Positions 8,484-17,503 of a stretch of DNA of 64,000 nucleotides are shown here, piece by piece. The DNA comes from Lichenicoccus sp965276875. Its GTDB lineage: Bacteria; Pseudomonadota; Alphaproteobacteria; Acetobacterales; Acetobacteraceae. The position numbers and the translations under genes were made by a program. Below the pieces are notes generated by a model that searched no databases, was not told the origin of the DNA, and saw only the letters and a list, made by a program, of their open reading frames with translations. Location: NCBI RefSeq assembly GCF_965276875.1, contig NZ_OZ255701.1:2108001-2172000 (forward strand). The letters run 5' to 3'. Every line of letters begins with the position of its first letter. Within the stretch, counting starts at the first letter, position 1.

Positions 8484-9734
8484 TCAGATCGCGGCGAAGC
8501 CGCCGCCCGTGGCGGTAAACCCGCCCTCGATTAGGAGGCGCTCGACCTGGCCATGATGCTCGAACGGCGGCACGCCCTCCCCATGGCTGGTCACGCCGCC
8601 ATGCACCTCAATCTCCTTGGCGGCTCCTCCTGGTTTGATGCTCAGCGGCACGGCGGCCAGACGGGTCATCACGCCCTTCACCAGCGAGTCGCCCGTTCCG
8701 CCAAAGGTCTCGATTCCTCGCTTCACAAGGAACCGACCGACGGGTCGGCTGATCTGTATCCCGACAGCGCCGTCTCCCCGGGTCACCACCCGGTCGAAGA
8801 TCGCCTCTCCGAGCGTGCCGTCGTAGACGTTGAATCCTCGAGCTCCTGCTCCGAACGTCTCGATAGGCGCCTCGACGACCAGCGAACTCAGATCGCCGAA
8901 ATTGACGAAGCCGATCGCGCTCGGCCCAAGCGATGTGATGCGGGAGTCGGCTCGCCAGTTATCAACCGAGCCCCAGTTGTCCAGCACCATGTCGTTCGGA
9001 CCATAGGTCGTGACCGACCCCCGGTTGTGGACGACGTGTGCGTGTGTTCCTGAGACGACGAAGACCCCGCCGGCGATGCGGTCTGCGGTCCCGGCGGTAA
9101 TGCCGCCGTGGCTGTGGACCTCATCTGTGACCAGGCGAGTGACGAGTGTTCGCCCGCCACCGGGCGTGCCTCCGACGAAGATGCCGCCGCCGCGTACGGG
9201 CTGCCCCGGTCGCCCGACACCGACACCATGGAGGTCGGCGGTGACGAGCGAAGCGGGATCGGCTTGGCGGTTCCACAGCATGAAGGCGCCGGGAATGACC
9301 TCGACGCCGTAGCCGCTCGGCCGCATCTCGCACGCCGTCGCGTCCGCCTCCTCGATGAGGACGTCCAGCGCGGAGACGTGCCCGGCCATCGCTTCTTCCT
9401 CCGCGAGGACCCGGACGCATCCTGCGACGCGAAGGTGCTTCAGGTCGACCCGACCGAAACCCGCGAAGCTTGTGTCATTGTAGATTGCGCGCCGATCGGG
9501 ATCGGTCGCGAGGGTCAGCCCCTCGATCGCGTTGTCGGCGCTGAGCTGCACTCCATCGACCCTGGCCGAGAAGCACAATGTGGCGGCGTTGCTCCCTTTG
9601 AGCGACTGCCCCGGCCCAAGGCGAATTGAAGGGACCTCAGCCAGGTCCTGCTTGACGACGATCTCGCCCACGTCCGGGCTCCCCGCCGCCGAGATTAGCT
9701 CATCCCGCGTCGCGACGAGCTTGGAGGTGGTCAC
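8484..9734 (-). CDS. Conserved hypothetical protein, probable right-handed beta-helix
   Basis: I do not recognise a named family for this 416-residue protein. It has no signal peptide or membrane segment, so it should be cytoplasmic. It is rich in Gly, Val, Asp and Asn with repeating short strands and turns of the kind IETFGAGARGFNVYDGTL, ISRPVGRFLVKRGIETFGG and VHNRGSVTTYGPNDMVLDNW. The triplets VETFG/IETFG and the spacing of about 22-25 residues suggest stacked coils, as in pectate-lyase-type folds. The start overlaps the stop of the aldehyde dehydrogenase by 4 bp (ATGA), and the antiporter follows 2 bp after its own stop, so it is the middle gene of a tight operon. An enzymatic role is possible but I see no catalytic motif. 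Confidence 0.7.
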   Translation of the reverse strand: MTTSKLVATRDELISAAGSPDVGEIVVKQDLAEVPSIRLGPGQSLKGSNAATLCFSARVDGVQLSADNAIEGLTLATDPDRRAIYNDTSFAGFGRVDLKHLRVAGCVRVLAEEEAMAGHVSALDVLIEEADATACEMRPSGYGVEVIPGAFMLWNRQADPASLVTADLHGVGVGRPGQPVRGGGIFVGGTPGGGRTLVTRLVTDEVHSHGGITAGTADRIAGGVFVVSGTHAHVVHNRGSVTTYGPNDMVLDNWGSVDNWRADSRITSLGPSAIGFVNFGDLSSLVVEAPIETFGAGARGFNVYDGTLGEAIFDRVVTRGDGAVGIQISRPVGRFLVKRGIETFGGTGDSLVKGVMTRLAAVPLSIKPGGAAKEIEVHGGVTSHGEGVPPFEHHGQVERLLIEGGFTATGGGFAAI

Positions 9735-11215
9735 AGCGCGACTTCGTGGATGATCGTTCGGTACTCGACGAAATCCTCGATCGCCGATGCGCCGTTCAGA
9801 CGACCAAGCCCGCTCTGCTTATACCCACCCTCTTCGGACTCGTCATAAACGACCGCCCAGTTGTTGATCCACACCGTGCCGGCCTCCAGTTGGCGCGCGA
9901 CGCGCATCGGCCGGTCGACGTCGGTCGACCAGACCGACGCGGACAGGCCGTACATGCTGTCGTTGGCCAGGCGAACCGCTTCCGCCTCATCATCGAACGC
10001 CTGCATCACCAGCACCGGCCCGAACACCTCGTTCTGCGCGATCGGCAGGCTGTGGTCTTCAATCTCGAGGAGCGTCGGCCGGTAGAACGCTCCCTTGGCG
10101 AGCGGACCATCGGTGATCGGGCCGCCGCGGACCACCGACTTGGCGCCCTGTGCGATGGCCTGCTCGACCAGCTTGTTGATGCGTTCGACGTTGGGCTTGT
10201 CGATGATCGGACCCATGTCGCTCGACGGATCGGACGCCGGGCCGACCTTAACGGCTTCGAGGCGGTCGGCCATACGCTTGCGGACTTCGTCGAGAATCGG
10301 GCGGTGCACGAGCAGCCGGCTGCCGGTCATGCAGAACTGCCCAGCGAAGGTCGTCAACGCCTTCTCGATCACGGGCAGCGCCTTGTCGAGATCCGCGTCA
10401 TCGAGGAGGATCATTGGGGTCTTGCCGCCCAATTCACCGCCGAAACGCTTCATGTTGGGCGCACCGTTGGCCATGATCTGCTGCCCGGTCTTCGAACTGC
10501 CGGTCAGACTGATCATGGGCACGTCCGGGTGCGCCACGAACCGGCGTGCCGCCGCGCTGCCGCCCTCGTTGATCATGTTTATGACGCCGACGGGCATGCT
10601 CGTTACCTTGGCGAACAGCTCGTTCATCCTGGTGTTCGTCTGCGCAGTCGAGCCGGGAAGCTTGCCGACGACCGTGCAGCCGGCAGCGAGCGCCGGAGCA
10701 AGGCTGCGGATGAACAACACGACGGGGGAATTCCAAGGGGCCAGGATGCCGGCGACGCCCATCGGCTCGCGCAGCACTTGCGTGTACTTGCCGGGAGACG
10801 TCTCCATCGCGCGCCCGTAGTCGGTAAGCGCTAGCGCCGCATAGAAGCGGAGCTTGCCCGGCACCATCTCGACCTCGAACCGGGCCTCCGGTTTCACCTT
10901 GCCGTTTTCGAGGCTAAGGATCTCGATCAGCTCCTCAGTCGCGGCTTCGAAGACGTCGGCCATTTCGTTGATCGCTTTGGCGCGCATCCGTCGATCGCCC
11001 CGCCAAGAGCTTTCGCGGAAAGTCTTGAGCGCGACCGCGACGGCGCGATCCGCGACCGTCTCATCGGCCTCGGCATAGGTGCCGATCTTGTCGCCCGTCG
11101 CCGGATCGAAGCTGTCGCGATGCTCGGCACTATCGACCCACTCGCCGCCGATCCAGTGCCGCGCGTGCGCGAGGCGGTCTTTGGGGGCATCATTAGAATT
11201 TGTCATGCTGGCCAT
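9731..11215 (-). CDS. Aldehyde dehydrogenase (NAD(P)+-dependent)
   Basis: The 494-residue protein is a full-length ALDH superfamily enzyme that oxidises an aldehyde to the acid. NAD-binding parts are visible (ILAPWNSPVVLFIRSLAPAL, ISLTGSSKTGQQIM), as are the general-base Glu in GGELGGKTPMIL, the catalytic Cys in FAGQFCMTGSRLL and the C-terminal EVFGPVLVM and GGYKQSGLGRLNG. The chosen ATG at 11215 has AGGAG seven bases upstream. It heads the operon with the beta-helix protein and the Na+/H+ antiporter, overlapping the former by 4 bp. The substrate cannot be read from sequence. Confidence 0.9.
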   Translation of the reverse strand: MASMTNSNDAPKDRLAHARHWIGGEWVDSAEHRDSFDPATGDKIGTYAEADETVADRAVAVALKTFRESSWRGDRRMRAKAINEMADVFEAATEELIEILSLENGKVKPEARFEVEMVPGKLRFYAALALTDYGRAMETSPGKYTQVLREPMGVAGILAPWNSPVVLFIRSLAPALAAGCTVVGKLPGSTAQTNTRMNELFAKVTSMPVGVINMINEGGSAAARRFVAHPDVPMISLTGSSKTGQQIMANGAPNMKRFGGELGGKTPMILLDDADLDKALPVIEKALTTFAGQFCMTGSRLLVHRPILDEVRKRMADRLEAVKVGPASDPSSDMGPIIDKPNVERINKLVEQAIAQGAKSVVRGGPITDGPLAKGAFYRPTLLEIEDHSLPIAQNEVFGPVLVMQAFDDEAEAVRLANDSMYGLSASVWSTDVDRPMRVARQLEAGTVWINNWAVVYDESEEGGYKQSGLGRLNGASAIEDFVEYRTIIHEVAL

Positions 11216-11512
11216 TGCGCGTCTCCTGACGGAAAGGGCCGGCGGAAGCGACGCCGAGACCGCCGCGCCTTCCCACAACGTGGCTTAACCCTTCGACCAG
11301 AATGTCAGCAGCCTGGGTTCACCGGATGCAGCGTCCGAGAACCGGAACGCTGCTTATCGTTGTGTTCTGATATGAGCAAAGCTAGTCGCCTGCCGCGAGT
11401 TGAGGCCACCTATGCCGGACCTAATGACCGACACTTCACTTGGACGACTCTCGGCCATCGCATTGCGGGCAGCGCAACTGCCAGGAGCGATTCAACAGTG
11501 TGAGTGCTGTAG

Positions 11513-12433
11513 ATGAGGCTCGGACACGGCTCGACCGCAGATGATGTTTTAAGCGGGGTTGACCTGCGAGGACTACGCGTTCTGATCACCGGCATATCTT
11601 CCGGTATCGGACTGGAGATGGCGCGCGCGCTCACCGCCCGTGGCGCCGCAGTCGTCGGGACCATGCGCGATAGCGAAAGGCGCGCCAGTAGGTCTGCGAC
11701 GTTGGCCGCCAGCCCGGAGGAACATGGTAGCATCGTCTATGAAAGCCTCGACCTTGCCTCGCTTTCCAGCGTTCGAGCCTGCGCCGATCGGCTTCTCCAC
11801 GCTGGCCTTTCATTCGACGCCATCGTTGCAAATGCCGGCGTCATGGCTGTCCCGAAGGGCGTGACCAATGAGGGCTTTGAAACCCACATGGGCGTCAACT
11901 ACCTCGGGCACTTCGCATTCGTGAATAGGCTTCGCCCGCTTATCGGTGCAAAAGGCAGGGTCGTTTCTGTTTCGTCTGCGGGCCACCGCGGAGCTGATGT
12001 CGAGCTAGACGACCTCGCATTCGAACGAATGCCCTATGATCCGCTTGTAGCTTATCGGCGTTCGAAGACCGCCTTAATCCTGTTCGCTGTAGCACTCGAT
12101 CGCCGTGAGCGCGGACGAAGTGTTCGTGCTACCGCGGTTCATCCAGGTGCCGTTCTCACGAACACCGCGAGGCGCTTAATCGCGGACCAACCGAACGCTG
12201 CTGCAAACTTCAGCTGGAAATCGCCCGCTCAGGGCGCAGCAACGCCGCTGTGGGCGGCTTTTGCTGCCGATAGTCAGGAAGCAGGAGGGCGATACTGCGA
12301 GGACTGCCACGTCGCAGGTGTTATCGACGATCCGTCTATCAACCACGGTGTACGCAGTTACGCGCTCGACCAAGAACGTGCCGAGAAACTATGGCGCGTG
12401 AGCGCTGCCCTTACAGGCGAGGGTTCCGACTAG
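11513..12433 (+). CDS. Short-chain dehydrogenase/reductase (retinol dehydrogenase-like)
   Basis: This 306-residue classical SDR has the coenzyme motif LITGISSGIGLEMARALTA (about residues 25-43), NAG in IVANAGVMAVP and the catalytic Tyr-Lys in VAYRRSKTAL. The long C-terminal part, with TPLWAAFAADSQEAGG and YCEDC, resembles the eukaryote-like retinol dehydrogenase/WW-domain oxidoreductase branch. It should reduce or oxidise a lipophilic carbonyl or alcohol with NAD(P). The ATG at 11513 has no strong ribosome binding site, so the start is provisional. It is convergent with the hydrolase gene, whose stop lies 5 bp beyond. Confidence 0.85.
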   Translation: MRLGHGSTADDVLSGVDLRGLRVLITGISSGIGLEMARALTARGAAVVGTMRDSERRASRSATLAASPEEHGSIVYESLDLASLSSVRACADRLLHAGLSFDAIVANAGVMAVPKGVTNEGFETHMGVNYLGHFAFVNRLRPLIGAKGRVVSVSSAGHRGADVELDDLAFERMPYDPLVAYRRSKTALILFAVALDRRERGRSVRATAVHPGAVLTNTARRLIADQPNAAANFSWKSPAQGAATPLWAAFAADSQEAGGRYCEDCHVAGVIDDPSINHGVRSYALDQERAEKLWRVSAALTGEGSD

Positions 12434-12438
12434 GCCGT

Positions 12439-13416
12439 CTAGGAAATCCGCGCGCTCCTGCCTCTGCTTTGTTGATCGCGGCTCCCACCAAGGTGCCGCC
12501 CATAGAATACTGCGAGCCTTTCGATCGCTTGATCAACATACTCTGCCTTGTCGTACATGTCGTAGTGGCCGGCACCATCCACGACGAAGAAATCCTCTGC
12601 ATTGCGTGCACGCTCAAACAGCGTCTTGCCATCCTCATAGGAGAAGGTGGTTGCGAACCGGCCTCCGACGACGATCTGCACGGGCTGAATGAGGAGTTCC
12701 TCGACGAGACAAAAGGCGTCGTAGCCGAGAAGCTGAGCGAAGCTGCGAAAGTACATCCGATTGGTCGAGTTTGCGTTGAAGCCGCGAGGCGTTCGATAGA
12801 AATCGACGGCGTCGAGGACGTCGCGATCGGTGATGCCCTCCGCCTTTGCCTCTTTAAGGCTGTTGGGGATCCAACGGTCCCTTCGCGGTTCTGCTCCCCG
12901 CGCCTCGGCCGTCCGCTGCGCGCCGACTGCTTCCAGGGTCTTGATAATCGCGCCAGCCTTGAGCTCCGCCTGGCGGTATGCCCGTCCGATATTGACGGCA
13001 ACGACGGTGCCTAGAGCCTGCACGCGGTGATCGGTCATGGCGGCGCTGACCGCATACCCACCACCAGCGCACAGCCCGAGGAGGCCAATCCTGTGCTCCG
13101 CAACGAAGGGCCGCGTCACGAGATAATCGATCGCGCAGCGGACGTCCTCGATGCGCGCTGCCGGGCTTTCCAGATCGCGCGGTTCGCCGCCGCTTTCACC
13201 CTGGAAGGAAGGGTCGAAAGCCAGCGCCACGAAGCCGTGTTCCGCCAACTTCTGTCCGTAGACCGCCCCGATCTGTTCCTTGACGCTACTGCCAGGCGTG
13301 ACGATGACCAGCGCCGCATATTGCCCGGCTTCGTCGAAGCCTTCGGGAAGATGCAGGTCTCCTGCAACTTCAATGCTGCCGTTCCGGAACCTGACGTGCC
13401 TCGGTTCGCCGGTCAT
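12439..13416 (-). CDS. Alpha/beta hydrolase, dienelactone-hydrolase-like
   Basis: The 325-residue protein has an alpha/beta hydrolase fold: LVIVTPGSSVKEQ near the oxyanion hole, a nucleophile elbow GLCAGGGYAVSAAM and a late His in VDGAGHYDMYDKAE. The nucleophile position is Cys rather than Ser, as in dienelactone hydrolases and the YcjY/UPF0 hydrolases often found near aldo/keto reductases. GGAG precedes the ATG by 6 bases. It starts 9 bp after the stop of the aldo/keto reductase on the same strand, so the two form an operon. Confidence 0.85.
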   Translation of the reverse strand: MTGEPRHVRFRNGSIEVAGDLHLPEGFDEAGQYAALVIVTPGSSVKEQIGAVYGQKLAEHGFVALAFDPSFQGESGGEPRDLESPAARIEDVRCAIDYLVTRPFVAEHRIGLLGLCAGGGYAVSAAMTDHRVQALGTVVAVNIGRAYRQAELKAGAIIKTLEAVGAQRTAEARGAEPRRDRWIPNSLKEAKAEGITDRDVLDAVDFYRTPRGFNANSTNRMYFRSFAQLLGYDAFCLVEELLIQPVQIVVGGRFATTFSYEDGKTLFERARNAEDFFVVDGAGHYDMYDKAEYVDQAIERLAVFYGRHLGGSRDQQSRGRSARIS

Positions 13417-13425
13417 CGCGATCTC

Positions 13426-14544
13426 CTATCTGCTTTCGCTGAAGCTGCGCACCTCGCTGCCGCTGAAGACTGCGTTTTGCCGCATCGGCGGGCGGGAGAG
13501 TGCATACAGCATGCGCGGTTCTCCACTGCTGACGGCGCCGAGCGCCTTCGCGTGCTCTTCGCCAAGCGTGAGGTCGAGCGCGGCAAGGTTATCTTGCAGC
13601 TGTTCCACCTTGCTCACGCCGAGCAGCGGCGACGTCACGCCCGGTTGAGCAAGCACCCAGGCGAGCGCCACCCTCGCGGGCGGCTGACCGATCGCATCGG
13701 CGACACGCTTCAGCTCATCGACGATCGCCCAGTTCTTTGCGGTGAACAGAGTGTCACCGAACGGATTGGCCCCGTCGAGGCGCTTGTCATCCTCCGGCCG
13801 CTGCTCGTCCTTAGCCGCCGCGTCGGTTGGCAGGCCGCCGGCGCGCTCACCGCCCGCTTCAACCGCCGCCCGATTGTATTTGCCCGTGAGGAGACCGAAC
13901 GCGAGCGGGCTCCAGGGCACAAGTCCCATCCCCGCGTCCAGCGCGAGCGGCACATGCTCGTCCTCTACGTCGCGGTTTACCAGCGAGTAGAAATATTGCA
14001 GCGCCACGGGCCCCGGCATTCCGCGAGCGGCCGCAGTGGCCGCCACTTTGGCGACGTACCAAGCCGGCGCATTCGACATGCCCCAATAACGAATCTTTCC
14101 CGACCGAACGAGCGCGGACATTGTCTCAAGAAGCTCCTCGGCCGGCGTCACGCCATCCGAGACATGCGTCCAGTAGAGGTCGACGTAGTCGGTCCCCAAA
14201 CGCTTGAGCGATCCGTCGAGGGCCTGGTGAATATGCTTGGCGCCGTTACCACCGGCGTGTGGGCCTTTGCCTGCCGCAAAGCCTGACTTGGTCGCGATTA
14301 CCAGGTCGTCGCGCAGACTACGCTCCACGACGAGGCCTCCGAGGATCTCCTCGCTGCGTCCGCTGGAATAGACGTCAGCGGTGTCGATGAAGTTGCCGCC
14401 GGCATCGACATAGGCTTCGAACACGGCGCGGCTGGTATCCTCGCCCGTGCCCCATCGAGCTGTTCCGAAGGTCATGGTTCCGAGAGCCAGGGGGCTGACG
14501 GCTAGACCGGATCGACCGAGCGTCCGGTATTGGTCCAAGGCCAT
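13426..14544 (-). CDS. Aldo/keto reductase
   Basis: The 372-residue protein is a TIM-barrel aldo/keto reductase with a start typical of the family (YRTLGRSGLAVSPLALGTMT). The catalytic tetrad can be placed: Asp and Tyr in FIDTADVYSSGRSEE, Lys in VIATKSGF and His in DLYWTHVSDG. The NADPH pocket near the C-terminus (LLGVSKVEQLQDNLAALD) is intact. Family members reduce aldehydes and ketones to alcohols. Upstream lie two operator-like inverted repeats and the remains of a divergent TetR gene, so it was probably repressed by that regulator and may now be derepressed. It is co-transcribed with the downstream hydrolase. Confidence 0.9.
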   Translation of the reverse strand: MALDQYRTLGRSGLAVSPLALGTMTFGTARWGTGEDTSRAVFEAYVDAGGNFIDTADVYSSGRSEEILGGLVVERSLRDDLVIATKSGFAAGKGPHAGGNGAKHIHQALDGSLKRLGTDYVDLYWTHVSDGVTPAEELLETMSALVRSGKIRYWGMSNAPAWYVAKVAATAAARGMPGPVALQYFYSLVNRDVEDEHVPLALDAGMGLVPWSPLAFGLLTGKYNRAAVEAGGERAGGLPTDAAAKDEQRPEDDKRLDGANPFGDTLFTAKNWAIVDELKRVADAIGQPPARVALAWVLAQPGVTSPLLGVSKVEQLQDNLAALDLTLGEEHAKALGAVSSGEPRMLYALSRPPMRQNAVFSGSEVRSFSESR

Positions 14545-14551
14545 TTTATGA

Positions 14552-14572
14552 TTCCGTAGTGATTGCTAGGAA
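14552..14572. promoter_or_regulatory. Operator-like inverted repeat, proximal copy
   Basis: TTCCGTAG (14552-14559) and CTAGGAA (14566-14572) form an imperfect dyad 7 bp upstream of the aldo/keto reductase start. The core TAGTGATTGCTA resembles the distal repeat at 14608-14631. Its position over the ribosome binding or start region suits repression. The assignment to the TetR remnant next door is inference. Confidence 0.5.
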
Positions 14573-14607
14573 ACGTCGTTTGGGCTGCTTGTGGTTCGCT
14601 GTCAACT

Positions 14608-14631
14608 GTTTCATAGTAATCGCTATGGAAC
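14608..14631. promoter_or_regulatory. Operator-like inverted repeat, distal copy
   Basis: GTTTCATAG (14608-14616) and CTATGGAAC (14623-14631) pair at eight of nine positions across six bases. The site lies between the aldo/keto reductase and the truncated TetR gene and repeats the TAGT-A-TCGCTA core of the proximal copy. Size and symmetry fit a TetR-family operator. Confidence 0.55.
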
Positions 14632-14635
14632 TTGA

Positions 14636-14977
14636 GTCGCCCGTCCGCAGTCGTGTGGGATCGGCTTCACCGGCACGGCGACGCCATCCGGATGTCTGCT
14701 GGCCACCGCTGCGATCACCGGCTCGCCAGAGGCCGCCGACGTGCGCGCCGAGCTCGCGGCCGTCCGGCGCCGGATCGAAGCGTCTCTGCGTGCCAGGATC
14801 GAGCGCGCCAAGGCGGCGGGCGAGCGCATGCCAGACACCAACGCCGAGACACCCGCCGCGCTGGTAATCGCAACGATCCAGGGCCTCTCGACCATGGCGA
14901 GAGACGGCGCGCCTCGTGAGAAGCTGCTGCGCGTCGCCGCTGCGGCCTTGTGCGCCTGGGGTCACGCGAGCCGCTGA
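14636..14977 (+). pseudogene. TetR/AcrR regulator, C-terminal remnant without DNA-binding domain
   Basis: A frame open only from 14636 reads CGIGFTGTATPSGCLLATAA, then ITGSPEAADVRAELAAVRRR and a tail ending CAWGHASR. This is the ligand-binding C-terminal domain of a TetR-family regulator: the GCLL segment, the helix with repeated Arg/Ala and the TIQGLSTMARDGAPREKLL segment are characteristic. The N-terminal helix-turn-helix (about 80 residues) is missing, so the remnant cannot bind DNA. It is divergent from the aldo/keto reductase, which it presumably controlled. An internal ATG at 14741 could express a 78-residue fragment, but no function is likely. Confidence 0.75.
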
Positions 14978-15032
14978 AACTCTTCGGCCGCGCCTCTGCA
15001 ACCGTCCGAAGCCTTCGTAAGGTCTGCCAGGC

Positions 15033-15941
15033 TTAAGAATGCGCGAACCCCAAACGACGCTGGAAGGCGAGGTGATAAGCCGCAAGGCGCACCTCGATCA
15101 TTGGGTCGCCCGCAAACGTGATGCCCAGTGGCAGCACGCCCGGATCGAACGTCAGGCGTTTCTGCGCCTCCTGGTTGGCGGCAAGATGGGTGAGCATGAT
15201 CCGCCCGAGTTCGGTGTTTTCGCCCCCACCGGGCCAAGGCGCGCTGATGTCCTCGATGTCGACGTCGGCGGGCGCCCGTTGGAAACGGAGGACAAGTTCG
15301 ACCCCGGCCGCCTCCAAGCGAGCGCGCAGCTCTCGGTCGAGACAGTCGGCCCCATACACTGCGTCGCGCAGCTTCCGCCGCGGCTGCCCGACACCGTCTA
15401 CCGTGAGCCGCCCGACGACGGAGCCCCCGTCCCTGCGGGTCAGCCGGAATGGATGCAGCATATGATAGGCACCCTCTGCGAAGCTGCGCGACGGCTGCAC
15501 CGCGCGCACGCCTGCGAAGCGGCGGGCGGCTTCATGTTCATTCATGTACTGGTCGATCAGACCGGGATGATCCGTCCCCTCGTTCAGCGCCTTCAGAAAC
15601 GTCAGGAAGCCGTCGCCATTCCGAGCTGGGAACGCCTCAACGGAATGGCCGACCAGAACAAAGGTTGGCGGTTGACCGATCTGCACGGCGATACCGCGCG
15701 GGTTCGCGGCGTGATCATCCTGGCTGATTCGAGGGTTCCCGGTGGAGCTTGAGAAGCGCACGAGCGCCGGCTGATCCGACTCCGCGAAGATCGCGGCTTC
15801 CGTGAGCGCTTGCGCCTCGGCGCAGGGACGAAAACGGCCTTCAACAAGGATGCCCCGCGCGTGATTGACGCGGCAACCAGCTGCCGCCGGCGTACCGGCA
15901 TAGAGCTCGTTAACGAGCGCACTTGCGGTTTCGACGCTCAC
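15033..15941 (-). CDS. Catalase-related peroxidase (small catalase-fold protein)
   Basis: This 302-residue protein matches the catalase family peroxidases (SrpA/YodA-like group), which keep the haem-binding barrel of catalase but lack its long extensions. Visible family segments are CRVNHARGILVEGRF, LVRFSSSTGNPRI, ANPRGIAVQIG and LTFDPGVLPLGI. The haem environment His is in VNHARG. It probably removes peroxide. It is the last gene of an operon, starting 8 bp after the stop of the GMC oxidoreductase, whose relatives produce H2O2, so local detoxification is a reasonable inference. Full-length catalases are about 480 residues. Confidence 0.8.
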   Translation of the reverse strand: MSVETASALVNELYAGTPAAAGCRVNHARGILVEGRFRPCAEAQALTEAAIFAESDQPALVRFSSSTGNPRISQDDHAANPRGIAVQIGQPPTFVLVGHSVEAFPARNGDGFLTFLKALNEGTDHPGLIDQYMNEHEAARRFAGVRAVQPSRSFAEGAYHMLHPFRLTRRDGGSVVGRLTVDGVGQPRRKLRDAVYGADCLDRELRARLEAAGVELVLRFQRAPADVDIEDISAPWPGGGENTELGRIMLTHLAANQEAQKRLTFDPGVLPLGITFAGDPMIEVRLAAYHLAFQRRLGFAHS

Positions 15942-15949
15942 CGGCGGCC

Positions 15950-17503
15950 CTAGTTCAGGCGACCGGAGAGATGTTCGGCGATGGCGATCGTCGTGACGTT
16001 GGTCGCGACCGAGATGGCGTCCGGGAAGATCGACGCATCGATCACCGAGAGACCCGTCACGCCGCGCACGCGCGCGTCGAGGCCGACCACGGAGCCAGCG
16101 TCGTTCTCTGCTCCCATCCTGCAGGTCGACGTCGGGTGATGGTAGGTATCGAGCGTTGCTTTGACCGACTCGAGGATTGCCGCGTCGCTTTCCGCGTCGC
16201 GGCCTGGCGCGAGTTCGGTCGCGATCAAGTCGGCGAGCGGCGCCGTTCGGGCTATCCGCCTGGCAATACGGATACCCTCCAGCAACCGTTCGCGGTCGTT
16301 CTCATCGGCGAGGAAGGCGAGGTCGATACGTGGGGGTGCTGCAGGATCGAGCGTGTCGATCCACAGCCGACCTATCGAACGTGGCCGCGTCAGGGCGACC
16401 GCGAGCACGAACCCGACTCCCGTCGGGCTCTGGTCGTGCGGAAACAGGTGGGTGGCGGTGATGTGCAGATCCTCGTCGCCGTTCTCGGCCGAGCTGCTGT
16501 GTGTCCAAACCTTCGCCCCGATCACCGGTGACTGCCGGCCGATGCGATCAGGCTTGGCCGCGTAGGCGTTGTAGAAGAAGGGATGATCCTTCAGGAATCG
16601 TCCAACCGGTAGGTCGGCGACGATGCCGAGCCCCAATGCGCTCAACTCGTTGGCCGGGCCGACGCCTGAGCGCAGCAAGATGGCGGCGCTGCCGTAGGTC
16701 CCGGCGGAGAGGATTACCTCGCCGGCGCCGATTACCTCTCCGCTAGCAAGTCGCACGCCGATCGCGCGTTTCTTCTCGAAGACGACGCGGTCAACGAGTT
16801 CGCCTGGCCGAATGTCGAGGTTCGGCCGGGCGCGCACCGCATTGCTGAGATAGGTCATGCCCGTGTTCATGCGCACGCCGTTGGCGATGTTCATCGGATA
16901 GGGACCTACGCCGTTCACGTCCGGGCCATCGAAGTCGTCGATCACCTGAAAGCCGGTTGCGATCGCTGCGTCCATGAAGGCGTTCTGCATGGGGGTAATG
17001 TCGTCACGCGTCATCTGACGCGCTGGAAAAGGCCCTTCGTGACCGTGCACGGCAGCGTCCTCGGACGCCGATTCCTCCAACCGACGATATGCGGGCAGCA
17101 GATCCTGAAAACTCCAACCTGGAAGGTTCCAGTTGCGCAAGTCCTGCGGGCGGGCACGGATTGCGACCGCGCCGTTGATCGCGGAGGAGCCGCCAAGCAC
17201 CTTGCCGCGGATCGCGCCAATCGGCCGGCCGATCCAGCCCGGCTCGGTCTTGTACCCCCAGTCAACACCGGTGCTGTCGCCGACCCTGTCGCTGCTCGCA
17301 ATGCTGGGCGGATAGGCCCATGGCCCGTAAGCGTGGCCCGCCTCCAGCAACAGCACGCGTCGGCTCACGCGGTCCGAAAGCCTGCGCGCAAGGACCGCGC
17401 CGGCGGAGCCGCCGCCGACAACGATCACATTGTAAGAGGATGCGGGCGCCGCTGCTTCCAAGCCGCGGCCGGGCCCGTCTAGGGTCGGATCACGCGTGCT
17501 CAT
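15950..17503 (-). CDS. GMC family FAD-dependent oxidoreductase
   Basis: The 517-residue protein is a glucose-methanol-choline oxidoreductase. The FAD-binding motif VIVVGGGSAGAVLARRLSD is near the N-terminus, followed by KVLGGSSAINGAVAIRARP (GMC signature 1) and ILSAGTYGSAAILLRSGVGP (signature 2). The active-site His lies in DTYHHPTSTCRMG, and a second catalytic residue (Asn) is expected in the VATNVTTIAIAEHL tail. It oxidises an alcohol to an aldehyde, passing electrons to oxygen or another acceptor. The ATG at 17503 overlaps the end of the GST gene by 14 bp, and the peroxidase follows within 8 bp. Confidence 0.88.
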   Translation of the reverse strand: MSTRDPTLDGPGRGLEAAAPASSYNVIVVGGGSAGAVLARRLSDRVSRRVLLLEAGHAYGPWAYPPSIASSDRVGDSTGVDWGYKTEPGWIGRPIGAIRGKVLGGSSAINGAVAIRARPQDLRNWNLPGWSFQDLLPAYRRLEESASEDAAVHGHEGPFPARQMTRDDITPMQNAFMDAAIATGFQVIDDFDGPDVNGVGPYPMNIANGVRMNTGMTYLSNAVRARPNLDIRPGELVDRVVFEKKRAIGVRLASGEVIGAGEVILSAGTYGSAAILLRSGVGPANELSALGLGIVADLPVGRFLKDHPFFYNAYAAKPDRIGRQSPVIGAKVWTHSSSAENGDEDLHITATHLFPHDQSPTGVGFVLAVALTRPRSIGRLWIDTLDPAAPPRIDLAFLADENDRERLLEGIRIARRIARTAPLADLIATELAPGRDAESDAAILESVKATLDTYHHPTSTCRMGAENDAGSVVGLDARVRGVTGLSVIDASIFPDAISVATNVTTIAIAEHLSGRLN

